A stretch of 64,000 nt of DNA from Phycisphaeraceae bacterium (GCA_029260655.1 JAJDCU010000021.1:1-64000); one strand, 5' to 3'. Positions 40,847-49,983 are shown, numbered from the stretch's first letter. Translations and numbers: made by a program. Notes: generated from the sequence alone by a model not told the origin.

Positions 40847-43017
40847 TCGTCCGCCCCTTGTTCAACCGCGTCGGGCTGGCCCGGCTTATCCAGTTGACGC
40901 AGTTCCGTCACGACATCAAGGAATCTGACCTGGACATAAAAAAACTGAGAGCCGCGCCGAAGATGAACCGTCACCGGCCCGTTCCACAGGTCGTCGTTGC
41001 TCAATAGGCTGTGTATCGCCTCGTAGTTGTCCACCTCGGTGACACCAATTTTTAACAGCACATCCATCGGGCGGACCTTGACCGGGCTTTGGTCCAGCAG
41101 CGAGCCCGGCAGGATCGCGCGGACGATCAGGCCCCTGTTCCACTTCTGTTCGCTGAACTCCCACCCCACGACACCCAGCAGTGTAAACGGGTCCGACATT
41201 TTCCACGCCTCGCGGTCGCCCACCGCCACGCCCGCCCACAGAATGCAGGCATCCCGCACCGGGAAAAGATTTATGTTTTTTATCATCGAAAGGGCCTTGT
41301 CGGCCTCCCCCGCCTTGCCTTGGAGGATAAGCGTAGTCGCACCGCCTAAGTATCCGATCTCACGCAAAGGGCGTTTGTCGTGTTGACTCAAGTCCCGAAA
41401 CGAATTCAATGCGCCTTGAAAGTCGCCGGCTGCGAGTTTGACCCACCCCGCGTCCCGGAGCTGGTGTTTGCCTTCAAGCCTGCCCAGCTTGCGGTACCAC
41501 CCAACCGCCTCGCGGAACCGGTGCCCCCCGTAGGCGATCTTCGCCATCGCCCTCTCCCCCTCGACGGTGTGAGGCGCACGGTGCCCGGCCGCCAGGTCTC
41601 TGAACCTCGGCCTGGGCCAGGTCTTCAATACGTATGCAATCCCGTCCATCGCCACGTCCGGGTAGCCCTTCTCGGCGAGCTTCTCACAGACCTCGATCGC
41701 GCCGTACGGGTCATCCGTCATCATGTAAGCCTTGAACGCCCACCGCGCGTAAATCAGGTTGTCAGGCTTGGCGTTGAAGGCCTTGACCAGTGCCTCTTTC
41801 GCCTCTGGACGCTTATTCAAGCCCAACTGCGCTCGTCCCAGATAGTAATTCCATGAGATGGGATGGCCCCTAATGGAGGCCCAGAAATCAGCGCTATGGT
41901 GATCTCGAGAATCGTCGTATTCCTTGATTGCCTGGCTGATCAACAGCTCCGCGTCTTCATAGTTGCCAAGTTCGTACTGACACCGACCGACCCCGTACAG
42001 CGAATCGATACTGCCGTCCAGCGCCCGGCTTTCCTTGAACGCCCACAGCGCCAGGTAATAGTCCTTGGCGTTCAGCGCCGCTTCGCCAAGCCGGTACCGG
42101 ACCTCATCGTGGCCGAAGTCCAACACCATGACTTGCTTGTAGGCTTGGACCGCCTCGTGGTACTCACCCGCCAGGTTGAGCAACTCGCCGCCCTTGAGCA
42201 ACAGGCCGACCCGCTGTGGTTGCGGGGCCAGCTCGCTGGCACGCAGGTACGCCTGTGCCGCCTGCAGGGGCGCGTGGAGTTCTTCGTAACACTCCCCCGC
42301 AAGCGTGTGCGCCTCCCAGCCCACCGGGCCCAGGGCGATCGCCTGATTGATGCTCCTCAGGGCATGCTCCCAGCGGTAACGATCCCCCGTTAACGTCTGA
42401 GTCTCCCAACCCTCCAGACCCAGGGCGATCGACTGAAGGGTGCCACTGAGGACACGCTCCCAGCCGTAACTCTTCTTATATGCGAAGGCCAACCATCGGT
42501 AGGCCTCGGCGGACTGGTCGTCAATAGCAGTCGACCTCTCGAGCCAGGTGATCGCGTTCATTTGATGTAACGGATAGTTGCTTTGGTCTCGCGGGGTGGC
42601 ACGGGCGAACTCCTGTATCAAGGTCTTGCCCGCGCTGAACGTGGTCTGGGCGTCGGTCGGGAACCGCTTGGCCAGCGCCACCGCCGCAGCGCTGTCGGCA
42701 AGATCCTCGTAACACCGTGCAAGGTACCTGGCGGTGGGGATCGAGTCCGGGCTCAGCTCTAATGCGTGATTAAGATGAGCGACGGCCCCCCCGGCGTCGC
42801 CTAACTCGTACCGCGCCACGCCGTACCAGTAGCTGACGGCTTCGTCCGGGGCCTCGGCGAGATGCGGCTCCAATAGCTCGACGACCTGCTGCCACTGTCC
42901 GGCACTCACCGCGTCGTCGATGAGCGCGTGGACATCGACCTGCTGGGGGTAGGCGAAACTTGGCAACAACAGAACCAGTATGGCGATGCTCGTGATTCGA
43001 CCACATGCAATAGACAT
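40843..43017 (-). CDS. Exported TPR protein with a C-terminal PDZ-like domain
   Basis: 724 residues from the ATG at 43017 (AGGG 8 nt upstream); the frame to 43317 is an unsupported extension. Signal peptide SIAILVLLLPSFAYPQQ. About ten TPR units follow (YWYGVARYELGDAGGAVAHL, YLARCYEDLADSAAAVAL, YGVGRCQYELGNYEDAELL), interrupted by a helical linker. The last ~85 residues are PDZ-like: IVRAILPGSLLDQSPVKVRP, MDVLLKIGVTEVDNYEAIHSL and VTVHLRRGSQFFYVQVRF. TPR-PDZ pairs organise protein complexes in the periplasm. It is the first gene of the leftward run and so may act as the assembly platform for the other exported proteins. Confidence 0.83.
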   Translation of the reverse strand: MSIACGRITSIAILVLLLPSFAYPQQVDVHALIDDAVSAGQWQQVVELLEPHLAEAPDEAVSYWYGVARYELGDAGGAVAHLNHALELSPDSIPTARYLARCYEDLADSAAAVALAKRFPTDAQTTFSAGKTLIQEFARATPRDQSNYPLHQMNAITWLERSTAIDDQSAEAYRWLAFAYKKSYGWERVLSGTLQSIALGLEGWETQTLTGDRYRWEHALRSINQAIALGPVGWEAHTLAGECYEELHAPLQAAQAYLRASELAPQPQRVGLLLKGGELLNLAGEYHEAVQAYKQVMVLDFGHDEVRYRLGEAALNAKDYYLALWAFKESRALDGSIDSLYGVGRCQYELGNYEDAELLISQAIKEYDDSRDHHSADFWASIRGHPISWNYYLGRAQLGLNKRPEAKEALVKAFNAKPDNLIYARWAFKAYMMTDDPYGAIEVCEKLAEKGYPDVAMDGIAYVLKTWPRPRFRDLAAGHRAPHTVEGERAMAKIAYGGHRFREAVGWYRKLGRLEGKHQLRDAGWVKLAAGDFQGALNSFRDLSQHDKRPLREIGYLGGATTLILQGKAGEADKALSMIKNINLFPVRDACILWAGVAVGDREAWKMSDPFTLLGVVGWEFSEQKWNRGLIVRAILPGSLLDQSPVKVRPMDVLLKIGVTEVDNYEAIHSLLSNDDLWNGPVTVHLRRGSQFFYVQVRFLDVVTELRQLDKPGQPDAVEQGADE

Positions 43018-43351
43018 GACTGTCGCCCTGATAGAAATGACAGTGTCGTAAATAACGAAGTTAATTCTACTTGACGAAGCTCGAATCCGCCAGCACGGAG
43101 ATGAATTACGTGGGTTGAGAGGAGCCGGCATGGTGTCAGGACCGAGTTCCCCGGTTATGTGCCCCGGTCGCTTCAGCAGGAAGCGTCCGGGGAGTTGCTG
43201 GGCCTGTGGGGCGGGGCCGTTTAAGGGGGCGAAATCCATACCAACGACATTTGTAGCCGATAGCTCGAAGCCGGTGGCCGGCCGAGTGTTCCGCGTTAGC
43301 GATGGCGTCCAGGTCACGGCACCTCTCGTGGAAACGCACTAGACTTTACGC
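43018..43351. other. Divergent intergenic region of the secretory run and exonuclease gene
   Basis: 334 nt carrying both promoters. The left half is AT-rich (minus-strand TCGTTATTTACG near the TPR gene). The right half contains a strong hairpin at 43162-43192 and GC-rich sequence. No coding signal is convincing. Confidence 0.5.
43162..43192. promoter_or_regulatory. Strong hairpin in the divergent region
   Basis: CCCCGGTCGCTTC (43162-43174) is followed by AGCAG and then GAAGCGTCCGGGG (43180-43192): 13-nt arms with one T-T mismatch and a 5-nt loop. No U-tract on either side, so it is not a classic terminator. It could be an operator, an mRNA leader structure or a terminator for a short transcript. 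Confidence 0.5.
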
Positions 43352-44125
43352 ATGCGTATCACAGCCTGGAACGTCAACGGCCTGCGCGCGGCGCTGCGTA
43401 AGGGTTTTTCTGAGCATCTTGATCGGATCGGGCCGGATGTGCTTTTGCTCCAGGAGGTGCGTGCGTTGCCCGAGCAGCTGCCGATGCCTTGGGCCGCGCC
43501 CGACGGCTGGCACGTCCACTGGCACCCGGCGAAGAAGAAGGGCTACGCCGGGGTCGCGGTGTGGTCACGCAAACCGATGCGGGTGTTGGGCACGGGGCTA
43601 GACGACGGCGATGAAGACCCCGAGGGCCGGGTGCTGCGTGTGAAAATCGACGGCATGCAACTGGTCAGCATCTACCTGCCTTCCGGGTCCAGCGGCGACC
43701 ACCGGCAGGCCGAGAAAGAAAAATGGATGGCGCGGTTCATGCCCTGGGCGAAGAAGCTCGCCAAGTCGCGCGTCCCGACCGTGTTCGGCGGCGACTTCAA
43801 CATCGCCCACACCGAGCGCGATATCTTCTACGCCAAATCCAACGAAAATACCTCCGGCTTCCTCCCCCACGAACGCACCTGGTTCGGTGACCTGCTGGAT
43901 GCAGGCTGGCGTGACCTGATCCGCGAGCAGGCCGGGGACGTGCAGGGGCCCTACTCCTGGTGGAGCAACCGCGGCCAGGCCCGTGCGCTGGACCGTGGCT
44001 GGCGGATCGATTACCTGCTGGCTAACCGCGCTGCAGCCAAACGGTTCCGATCCGCCGACATCGACCGCGAGGCCGGGCTCGCCTGCTCCGACCACGCACC
44101 GGTCTCGGTTGATTTAGTGGATTGA
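43352..44125 (+). CDS. xthA: Exodeoxyribonuclease III
   Basis: 257 residues, typical length. Exonuclease-endonuclease-phosphatase fold: WNVNG at 6-10, LQE with catalytic Glu35, GGDFNIA (Asp and Asn that bind and activate), WRIDYLLA and SDHAPVSVDL at the end (Asp-His pair). The AP endonuclease and 3'-exonuclease roles are well known for this family. It starts 334 nt from the divergent TPR gene and stands alone in front of the acylation operon. The usual Trp-Ser-rich pocket (PYSWWSNRGQARALDRGWRID) is present, so it is functional. Confidence 0.95.
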   Translation: MRITAWNVNGLRAALRKGFSEHLDRIGPDVLLLQEVRALPEQLPMPWAAPDGWHVHWHPAKKKGYAGVAVWSRKPMRVLGTGLDDGDEDPEGRVLRVKIDGMQLVSIYLPSGSSGDHRQAEKEKWMARFMPWAKKLAKSRVPTVFGGDFNIAHTERDIFYAKSNENTSGFLPHERTWFGDLLDAGWRDLIREQAGDVQGPYSWWSNRGQARALDRGWRIDYLLANRAAAKRFRSADIDREAGLACSDHAPVSVDLVD

Positions 44126-44196
44126 CCAGGTAATTGCGGCCTGATTCGCATTGCCTTATTCTGACCTAAACACACGATGAACGGGAACCCACACAC

Positions 44197-44433
44197 ATGA
44201 GTCAGACGCTCGAACAGCTCAACGAAGTCTTCCAGGAGGTCTTCGAAGACGACGACCTTCAGGTTCAACCGAAGACCAGCGCCAAGGACATCGACGAGTG
44301 GGACTCGCTGATGCACGTGAACCTGGTCCTGGCGGTCGAGAGCAGGTTTAACGTGCGGTTCACCAGCACCGAGGTCGCGGCGCTTAAGGATGTGGGCGAA
44401 CTGACCGACCTGGTCGAGAAGAAGCGCGCCTGA
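44197..44433 (+). CDS. Acyl carrier protein
   Basis: 78 residues. The phosphopantetheine attachment site is DSL, Ser37, in DEWDSLMHVNLVLAVE. Hydrophobic helices II and III follow. The protein starts the Dlt-like operon and its stop overlaps the methyltransferase start (TGATG). Carrier proteins of this kind hold a small acyl group (for example a glyceryl or other hydroxy-acyl unit) for transfer by an MBOAT. It is DltC-like in context, although the sequence is not close enough to call DltC. Confidence 0.93.
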   Translation: MSQTLEQLNEVFQEVFEDDDLQVQPKTSAKDIDEWDSLMHVNLVLAVESRFNVRFTSTEVAALKDVGELTDLVEKKRA

Positions 44434-45368
44434 TGACTACCACCCAGGCTAAAGCAGACACCGCGACCGCCGCCCCGCTGCTGGACCGGTTATTCGATTA
44501 CGTTGCCGAATCACACCCCCGTTCGCTGCGCGGGCTGCGGGAGGCGCAGGGCCAGGACCCCAAACGTTTCGCCGAGGTCGCCGAGCTCTACCTGCGTTGG
44601 CTGACCGAGGCCCGTGGCGAGTCCGGCATCGAAGCCGCCGCCGACGCTTTCGCGCAGTTCAGCACCGATGTCAACCTCGCACAGGCGCACTACGAGCGCG
44701 ACGGCGCTTACGCCAACAAGACCTTCGCCGATGTCTACAAAGACCACTACAGCGACGCCGAGACGATGGACGGCTACCTCTGGGGGATCTACCTGACCAA
44801 CTTCCTCTGGGCCCACCACTTCCAGATCATGATGTTCTTCCAGGACCGGTTCATGCCCCGGCTCGACGACAAGGCCCACCTCATCGAGATCGCGCCCGGA
44901 CACGGGGGGTGGGGCGCTTGGGCGCTGGCGCACATGTCCCAAGCCACGCTGGAGGGCTACGATATCAGCCCGCAGTCGATCCAGATCGCTACCGGTATCG
45001 CCCAAGCGGCCGGGGTCGGGAACCGGGCCCGCTACGTCGAGAAAGATGCGCTGGACCTCACGAAGGTTGAGGCCGAGTCGGCTGACGGCTGTATCTGTAG
45101 CTTCTTAGTCGAACACCTGGAGGACCCCCAGCACCTCTACAAGGTCCTCGCGCATTTACTAAAGCCCGGCGGCTTAGCTTTCATTACCGGGGCGCTGACC
45201 GCGGCGCAGGTCGATCATATCTACGAGTACCGCTACGAATCCGAGCTGGTCAAGATGTGTGAGATCGCCGGCCTGCGTGTGCTGGAAACCCTCTCGGCGA
45301 ACCCGCTTAGGACGCTGCCCCGGGCGAAGTTCATGCCCCGGTCCATGGCCCTGCTGGTGCAAAAGTGA
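44433..45368 (+). CDS. SAM-dependent methyltransferase
   Basis: 311 residues. A helical N-terminal ~140-residue part precedes a class I fold: IEIAPGHGGWGAWALA (151-166), GYDISPQSIQIA as motif II, ARYVEKDALDL, CSFLVEHLEDPQHL as motif post-I, and LLKPGGLAFITG. It sits between the acyl carrier and FkbH genes, so the substrate is probably the carrier-bound acyl group or its acceptor. The N-terminal part (YHFLWAHHFQIMMFFQDRF-like text, residues 118-140) has an aromatic cluster that may recognise the carrier. Methylation of the loaded group, as in methoxymalonyl-type unit synthesis, is the most plausible role. Confidence 0.85.
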   Translation: MTTTQAKADTATAAPLLDRLFDYVAESHPRSLRGLREAQGQDPKRFAEVAELYLRWLTEARGESGIEAAADAFAQFSTDVNLAQAHYERDGAYANKTFADVYKDHYSDAETMDGYLWGIYLTNFLWAHHFQIMMFFQDRFMPRLDDKAHLIEIAPGHGGWGAWALAHMSQATLEGYDISPQSIQIATGIAQAAGVGNRARYVEKDALDLTKVEAESADGCICSFLVEHLEDPQHLYKVLAHLLKPGGLAFITGALTAAQVDHIYEYRYESELVKMCEIAGLRVLETLSANPLRTLPRAKFMPRSMALLVQK

Positions 45369-45432
45369 AAGAACGATATATATTGATCGGCTGACACAAG
45401 TCCCAAACGGACCCCGTCACCCGGACCCCGCC

Positions 45433-47280
45433 ATGCCGATCACCGCACTGCTTAAACAATGCTCCAGGCTCCGCAAGGCCGGCCAAGCCGATCAGGCCAT
45501 GCCGCTGTTGCGCGATGCGCTTAGACGCGGCGGGTTCAACGGCGAGCAGGTCGGCCGGGCCGGACGCTTCCTGAATCGCGAACTTGAGCAAGACCCAGGC
45601 GCTCAGCGCGTGTTGATCCTCGGACAGTGCACCACGACCTGGCTGGGGCAGGCCCTGACCGCGCACGCCTTTGGACGGGGGATGGACCTGGCGGTCCGTG
45701 ACGGGGAATACGACAACGTGATGCAGGAACTGATGGCGTCGGCGTCCGATGACCGGCCCGTTGATGCCGTGGTCTTCGTCCCGTGGAACCAGCGGCTTCT
45801 AGGCGAGGCCGACCGTCAGCCTGAACAGCGCATCGAAGACGAGTTGGCGTTCTGGCGTCAGGCGTGGTCGATCGCCAAAGACCAACTCAAGGCCAGGATC
45901 ATCCAGGTCGGTTACGACTGTGACGCCTTCGGGGCGCTTGGGGTGAACCTGGCGGGCGCTCACGACGGTCAGGTCGGCCTGGCACGTCAGGCGAACCAGA
46001 CGCTGCGCGAGCAACTGCCGGGGGGCGCGTACTATGTCGACCTGGACCAAGCCGCCGGTCGGATGGGGCGCGACCGGTTCTACGACCCGCGCCGGTACCA
46101 CTGGACCAAGCAGCCGTTCAGTGAAGAAGGCACGTCGCTGCTTGGCGGGCACCTCGCCGCGGCCGTGCGCGCGGTGACGACCGGGCCCAAGAAGGTGTTG
46201 GTGCTGGACCTGGATAACACCCTCTGGGGCGGGGTGGTCGGGGAGACCGGGCCGCTTGATATCACGCTGGGGGAATCACCCGACGGCGAAGCCTTCCGCG
46301 CGTTTCAGCAGCACGTCAAGCAGCTTGCCCAGCGCGGCGTGGTGCTGGCGGTGTGCTCGAAGAATAACCCGGAAGATGCGCGTGAGCCGTTCGAGAAAAA
46401 CCCGGACATGGCGCTTTCGCTAAACGACTTTGCGGCGTTTGAAGCGAACTGGGACCCCAAGCCGGCTGCGATCGAACGGATCGCTAAGACGCTGAAGCTG
46501 GGGCTGGATAGCTTCGTGTTTTTCGATGACAACCCCGCCGAGCGCGAGCACGTCCGCCAGACGCTTGCCGAGGTGGAGGTGGTCGAGGTCCCGGACGACC
46601 CGTCGGGGTATGTCCGGGCGCTGGAATCGGGGCTCTGGTTCGAGGCGACGCAGGTGACTGGCGCGGACCGTCAGCGCAGCAAGCAGTACGCCACCGAACG
46701 GAAGCGCCGGGACGCCGAGCAGACGTTTGGCTCGATTGAGGACTACTTAGGTTCGCTGGAGATGCTGGGGGACGTCCGCGAGGTCGACGAGGCCGACATG
46801 CAGCGGGTGGTTCAACTGCTGGGCAAGACCAACCAGTTCAACCTGACGACCCGCCGACACACCGCCGAGCAGGTCCGTGAGATGTTGCGTGATCCCGGCG
46901 CGATCGGGCTGACACTTCGGATGAGCGACAAGTTCGGCGACCACGGGCTGGTGTCCCTGGTGCTGGCGGTCCCGGACGTTCAGGAAAAAGGAACGCTACG
47001 GGTTGACACCTGGCTGATGAGTTGCCGGGTGATCAGCCGGACGGCCGAGGCGTTTATGTTTGATGCGCTGCTGACCCGGGCCCGGGAGCGGGGGTACACC
47101 AGGATCATCGGCGAGTACATCCCGACACAGAAGAACAAACTTGTCGCCGGCTTGTACGAGTCGATGGGCTTTGACCGTCTGACAACGCACGATGACGGCC
47201 GGGCCGAGTATGCCCTGGACACGGGCTCTGCCGAGCCGCCGAAAACATATATCCAACTCGCCGGGGCGGTCCACGGATGA
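45433..47280 (+). CDS. FkbH-like HAD-family glyceryl-ACP synthase
   Basis: 615 residues from the ATG at 45433; no clear ribosome site, and upstream in-frame sequence overlaps the methyltransferase. The N-terminal ~150 residues are a GDSL-like FkbH extension (RVLILGQCTTTWLG). The HAD core has DLDNTLWGG at 259-267 (nucleophile Asp259), VLAVCSKNNPEDA and FVFFDDNPAEREHV. A C-terminal GNAT-like domain (SDKFGDHGLVSLVLAV, YEEYIPTQKNK-like region) ends the protein. Known FkbH enzymes take 1,3-bisphosphoglycerate and load a glyceryl unit on an acyl carrier protein, normally the neighbouring one. In this operon FkbH stands where DltA would be, so the transferred group is probably derived from glycerate. 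Confidence 0.92.
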   Translation: MPITALLKQCSRLRKAGQADQAMPLLRDALRRGGFNGEQVGRAGRFLNRELEQDPGAQRVLILGQCTTTWLGQALTAHAFGRGMDLAVRDGEYDNVMQELMASASDDRPVDAVVFVPWNQRLLGEADRQPEQRIEDELAFWRQAWSIAKDQLKARIIQVGYDCDAFGALGVNLAGAHDGQVGLARQANQTLREQLPGGAYYVDLDQAAGRMGRDRFYDPRRYHWTKQPFSEEGTSLLGGHLAAAVRAVTTGPKKVLVLDLDNTLWGGVVGETGPLDITLGESPDGEAFRAFQQHVKQLAQRGVVLAVCSKNNPEDAREPFEKNPDMALSLNDFAAFEANWDPKPAAIERIAKTLKLGLDSFVFFDDNPAEREHVRQTLAEVEVVEVPDDPSGYVRALESGLWFEATQVTGADRQRSKQYATERKRRDAEQTFGSIEDYLGSLEMLGDVREVDEADMQRVVQLLGKTNQFNLTTRRHTAEQVREMLRDPGAIGLTLRMSDKFGDHGLVSLVLAVPDVQEKGTLRVDTWLMSCRVISRTAEAFMFDALLTRARERGYTRIIGEYIPTQKNKLVAGLYESMGFDRLTTHDDGRAEYALDTGSAEPPKTYIQLAGAVHG

Positions 47281-48455
47281 CCCCGACGATCGACCTGACC
47301 ACATCGGGCTTCTGGTTCATCTTCCTGCTGGCGCTGGCGGTCTTAACGCCGATCACGCACGGGGCGCTGAGGCGGTGGGTGTGGGCGGGGGTCAACCTGC
47401 TGTTTATCAACTGGCTTCTGGGCGGCGACGCATCCTCCATGATGGCGATCCTGTCGGCCGTGGTGGCGGCGCACCTGGCGCTTCAGTTGCTACGTTGCCG
47501 GGGCTGGCGGGCCCTGGTTGCGGCGCTGGGGCTCGCCTGCGCGTTGGGCCTGTTCGTGATGCATAAATTGCCGGGGCTGTCACAACAGTTCGGTACGGGC
47601 GTGGTCAACCCGCTGCTGCTGGCGGTGGGGTTCTCGTATGTGTTCTTACGTCTGATCGACGCCGGAAGGGTGATCTACGAAGGCGGCCGCCCCCCGCCGG
47701 ACCTGCCGTCGACCGTGAACTATCTGCTGCCCTTTCACATGCTCGCCGCCGGACCGATCCAGTCCTACGAGCAGTTCGTCGATCAGCCGGCGGTGCCCGC
47801 GCCGCTTTCACCGCGCGACGTGATGGGGGGTGTCGAACGGATCGCGCTTGGGCTGTTCAAGAAGTTCGTCGTCGCCTACGCCATCCGCGAAGTGTTCCTG
47901 ACCGGTTTCCATGCGCCCGGGTCGTACGTCCTGTTTGAAACGCAGATGAACTACCTGTGGATCTACCTGGACTTCTCGGCCTACAGCGACATCGCGGTGG
48001 GGATCGGCCGGTTGATGGGCGCGGCGACCCCGGAGAACTTCGACCGCCCGTACCTCGCGCGGAACCTGATCGATTTCTGGGATCGATGGCACATCTCGTT
48101 GTCGCAGTGGATCCGGCGGAATCTGTTCATCCCGATACAGCTTAGCCTGGCACGCAAAACCCGGGGCAAACGTGCGATGTTGATCGCGACGTTTGCGTTT
48201 ACGGTGTCGTTTCTACTCTGCGGCTTGTGGCACGGGATCAGTTGGCCGTTCTTCGCCTGGGGCGCGATGCACGCCCTGGGCCTGGTCGTGACCAATACCT
48301 ACCGCGAGCTGCTAACCCGCCGACTTGGCAGGAAGGGCGTCAAGGCGTACAAACAGAAGTGGGGCTACAAGCTGACCGCTCAGTTTATTACGTTCCAATA
48401 CGTCGCGTTTTCATTGCTGGTTATCAGCTACCCCTGGAAGGAGCTTTGGGCATGA
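47277..48455 (+). CDS. MBOAT-family O-acyltransferase (DltB/AlgI-like)
   Basis: 392 residues with about ten membrane helices. The MBOAT signature is present: RRNLFIPIQLSLAR, then GLWHGISWPFFAWGAMHALG with the catalytic His319. DFSAYSDIAVGIGRLMG is the typical DltB/AlgI segment. It starts 4 nt before the FkbH stop and ends 4 nt after the start of the microprotein, so the three are coupled. It would take the acyl group from the carrier protein and move it across the membrane to an outside acceptor such as a polysaccharide. Confidence 0.95.
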   Translation: MTPTIDLTTSGFWFIFLLALAVLTPITHGALRRWVWAGVNLLFINWLLGGDASSMMAILSAVVAAHLALQLLRCRGWRALVAALGLACALGLFVMHKLPGLSQQFGTGVVNPLLLAVGFSYVFLRLIDAGRVIYEGGRPPPDLPSTVNYLLPFHMLAAGPIQSYEQFVDQPAVPAPLSPRDVMGGVERIALGLFKKFVVAYAIREVFLTGFHAPGSYVLFETQMNYLWIYLDFSAYSDIAVGIGRLMGAATPENFDRPYLARNLIDFWDRWHISLSQWIRRNLFIPIQLSLARKTRGKRAMLIATFAFTVSFLLCGLWHGISWPFFAWGAMHALGLVVTNTYRELLTRRLGRKGVKAYKQKWGYKLTAQFITFQYVAFSLLVISYPWKELWA

Positions 48456-48604
48456 CAGACCACACGGACAGGCCAACCTCCAATGGCTTTAACACCCGGG
48501 TGTTTGGTTGGTGGGCATGCCGGCTTGTATATGTCGCGGCGATGCTGATCCTGGCGTACTGGCTTTCCCGGACCGGGGACGCGTTCTTCTATCAGGGGTT
48601 TTAA
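48452..48604 (+). CDS. DltX-like membrane microprotein
   Basis: 50 residues, reading MTDHTDRPTSNGFNTRVFGW and then a single membrane helix (RLVYVAAMLILAYWL), a short linker (SRTGDAF) and the C-terminal FFYQGF. It overlaps the MBOAT stop by 4 nt (ATGA). DltX microproteins of Gram-positive dlt operons have the same size, one helix and a C-terminal F-I-Y-N-x-F motif whose Tyr serves as acyl relay to MBOAT DltB. The FFYQGF end matches this motif. Homology is not provable from length alone, but the position (between MBOAT and SGNH genes) and the motif agree. Confidence 0.75.
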   Translation: MTDHTDRPTSNGFNTRVFGWWACRLVYVAAMLILAYWLSRTGDAFFYQGF

Positions 48605-48613
48605 GGCTAGCAC

Positions 48614-49687
48614 ATGATCGACCTGCGCCGATACAACGGGTTGTTGGCCGTGGCCTTGGGGCTTGCGGCGGTCGGTGCGCTGCTTAATCTGCTGCTGCTG
48701 GCCGCTTTTGGCAGCGACCCGGCGGTGTTCTCCGATCCCGATCGGCAACTGGCGTGGAACCAGCTAAAACGCCTGGGCTCGCAGGTCGCGGGCGTCGAGG
48801 CGCAGATGCGCCGACGGGGCCTGGACAACCAGCCGCCGTTCGCCATCGCCATCGGCCAGTCCACCACGCTTCGGGGGATCGACCCCGACACCCTCAAGGA
48901 GCACGCCCAGCCAAACATGCGCTGGCTGGTGCTCAACGGGTTCGGCAGCAGCTTCGTCAAGCTCCACTACTACGCCCAGCCGCTGCTGGCCAGCGAGCTG
49001 CGCCCGCAGACGGTCGTGCTTGGGCTGCACGTGTCGATGCTGGTCGGACAGAACCGCGGCAACGACTTTAACTCTGATGAGCAGGCGTCCCCCCAGCCGG
49101 CCAAGACCCGGTCCGTCAAATGGAACTGGGTCCGCCGGCAGCGCGCCAACGTCAGCCACTTCACCAGCATGTTCCTGTTCGAACGGCGACTGGAACTGAA
49201 CCGTTGGCTGAACACCGGCGCGGTAGGCCTGTTCCCCCCCACCAACCGGCCATGGAAGAGCTCGGCCCGCAAGCCCCTGCCGCCACGCCGCGAAGACAAG
49301 TTCCTGCTTCGACAGAAAAACGGCTGGCGCGACTTCGGTTGGTACACCCCCCGGGCCTACGACACCGCTAACCAGCACGCCGAGGCCTTCCGCAACTTGG
49401 TTGCTGGCTGCGACGACCTGGGCGCCAAGCGGATTGTCATCCTGCTGCTGCCGGTTACCTCCGACCTACGCGGCTGGCTGCCGCCGCAAGCCCAGACACG
49501 GATGCAGGAACTGATCGACCAAGTGAAGGCCACACACCCCGTCACGGTGATCGATATGCAGGACGCGATGCCCGACGACGCCTTCGCCGACTACGCTCAC
49601 CTCAACCCCGCCGGCCGAGCGGTTTTCAGCCGGATGCTGGCCGACCGGCTGACAGCGCTAGGGGCCGATCAACCCCACGAGCCTTAG
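48614..49687 (+). CDS. SGNH-hydrolase-like, DltD/AlgX-like membrane-anchored protein
   Basis: 357 residues; AAGG precedes the ATG by 7 nt. One N-terminal membrane anchor (GLLAVALGLAAVGALLNLLLLA). Periplasmic SGNH fold: FAIAIGQSTTLRGID with the candidate nucleophile Ser83, TVVLGLHVSMLVG, and near the end DYAHLNPAGR with Asp326 and His329 as the catalytic Asp-x-x-His. DltD and AlgX/AlgJ proteins complete acyl transfer outside the membrane. It closes the operon, with 9 nt after the microprotein stop. Confidence 0.88.
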   Translation: MIDLRRYNGLLAVALGLAAVGALLNLLLLAAFGSDPAVFSDPDRQLAWNQLKRLGSQVAGVEAQMRRRGLDNQPPFAIAIGQSTTLRGIDPDTLKEHAQPNMRWLVLNGFGSSFVKLHYYAQPLLASELRPQTVVLGLHVSMLVGQNRGNDFNSDEQASPQPAKTRSVKWNWVRRQRANVSHFTSMFLFERRLELNRWLNTGAVGLFPPTNRPWKSSARKPLPPRREDKFLLRQKNGWRDFGWYTPRAYDTANQHAEAFRNLVAGCDDLGAKRIVILLLPVTSDLRGWLPPQAQTRMQELIDQVKATHPVTVIDMQDAMPDDAFADYAHLNPAGRAVFSRMLADRLTALGADQPHEP

Positions 49688-49863
49688 CCCGTCACAGCCG
49701 GCCCCGGGCTTGAACCTATTTTTTCTGCCCCGCGTATGAAACGAATGGCCGCCGGCGTCGTCTACCTGTATGGGGCTGCGTCGCCGGATCGCCAGGGGGT
49801 CCGGGTGTCGCAAAGATGGGGTATCGTGTGGGGTTTTTTCTCGGCCTGGGCGTAGCGGGCCGG

Positions 49864-49869
49864 TATAAT
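49864..49869 (+). promoter_or_regulatory. Possible -10 of the MoxR operon
   Basis: A perfect TATAAT in GGCCGGTATAATGG, about 115 nt upstream of the MoxR start. No good -35 at 17 nt (TCGGCC), so the promoter may be activated or use another upstream box. Confidence 0.4.
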
Positions 49870-49983
49870 GGCCTTGGGTGGTGGGGTTTCGGCAGGTCCG
49901 TTCCGGGGGGACCTCCCGCGACTGCTTTCTTTCGCAGTGCGGGCACCTCACGCCCCGCTTACAATCTGTGTCAGGAGCCCGCC

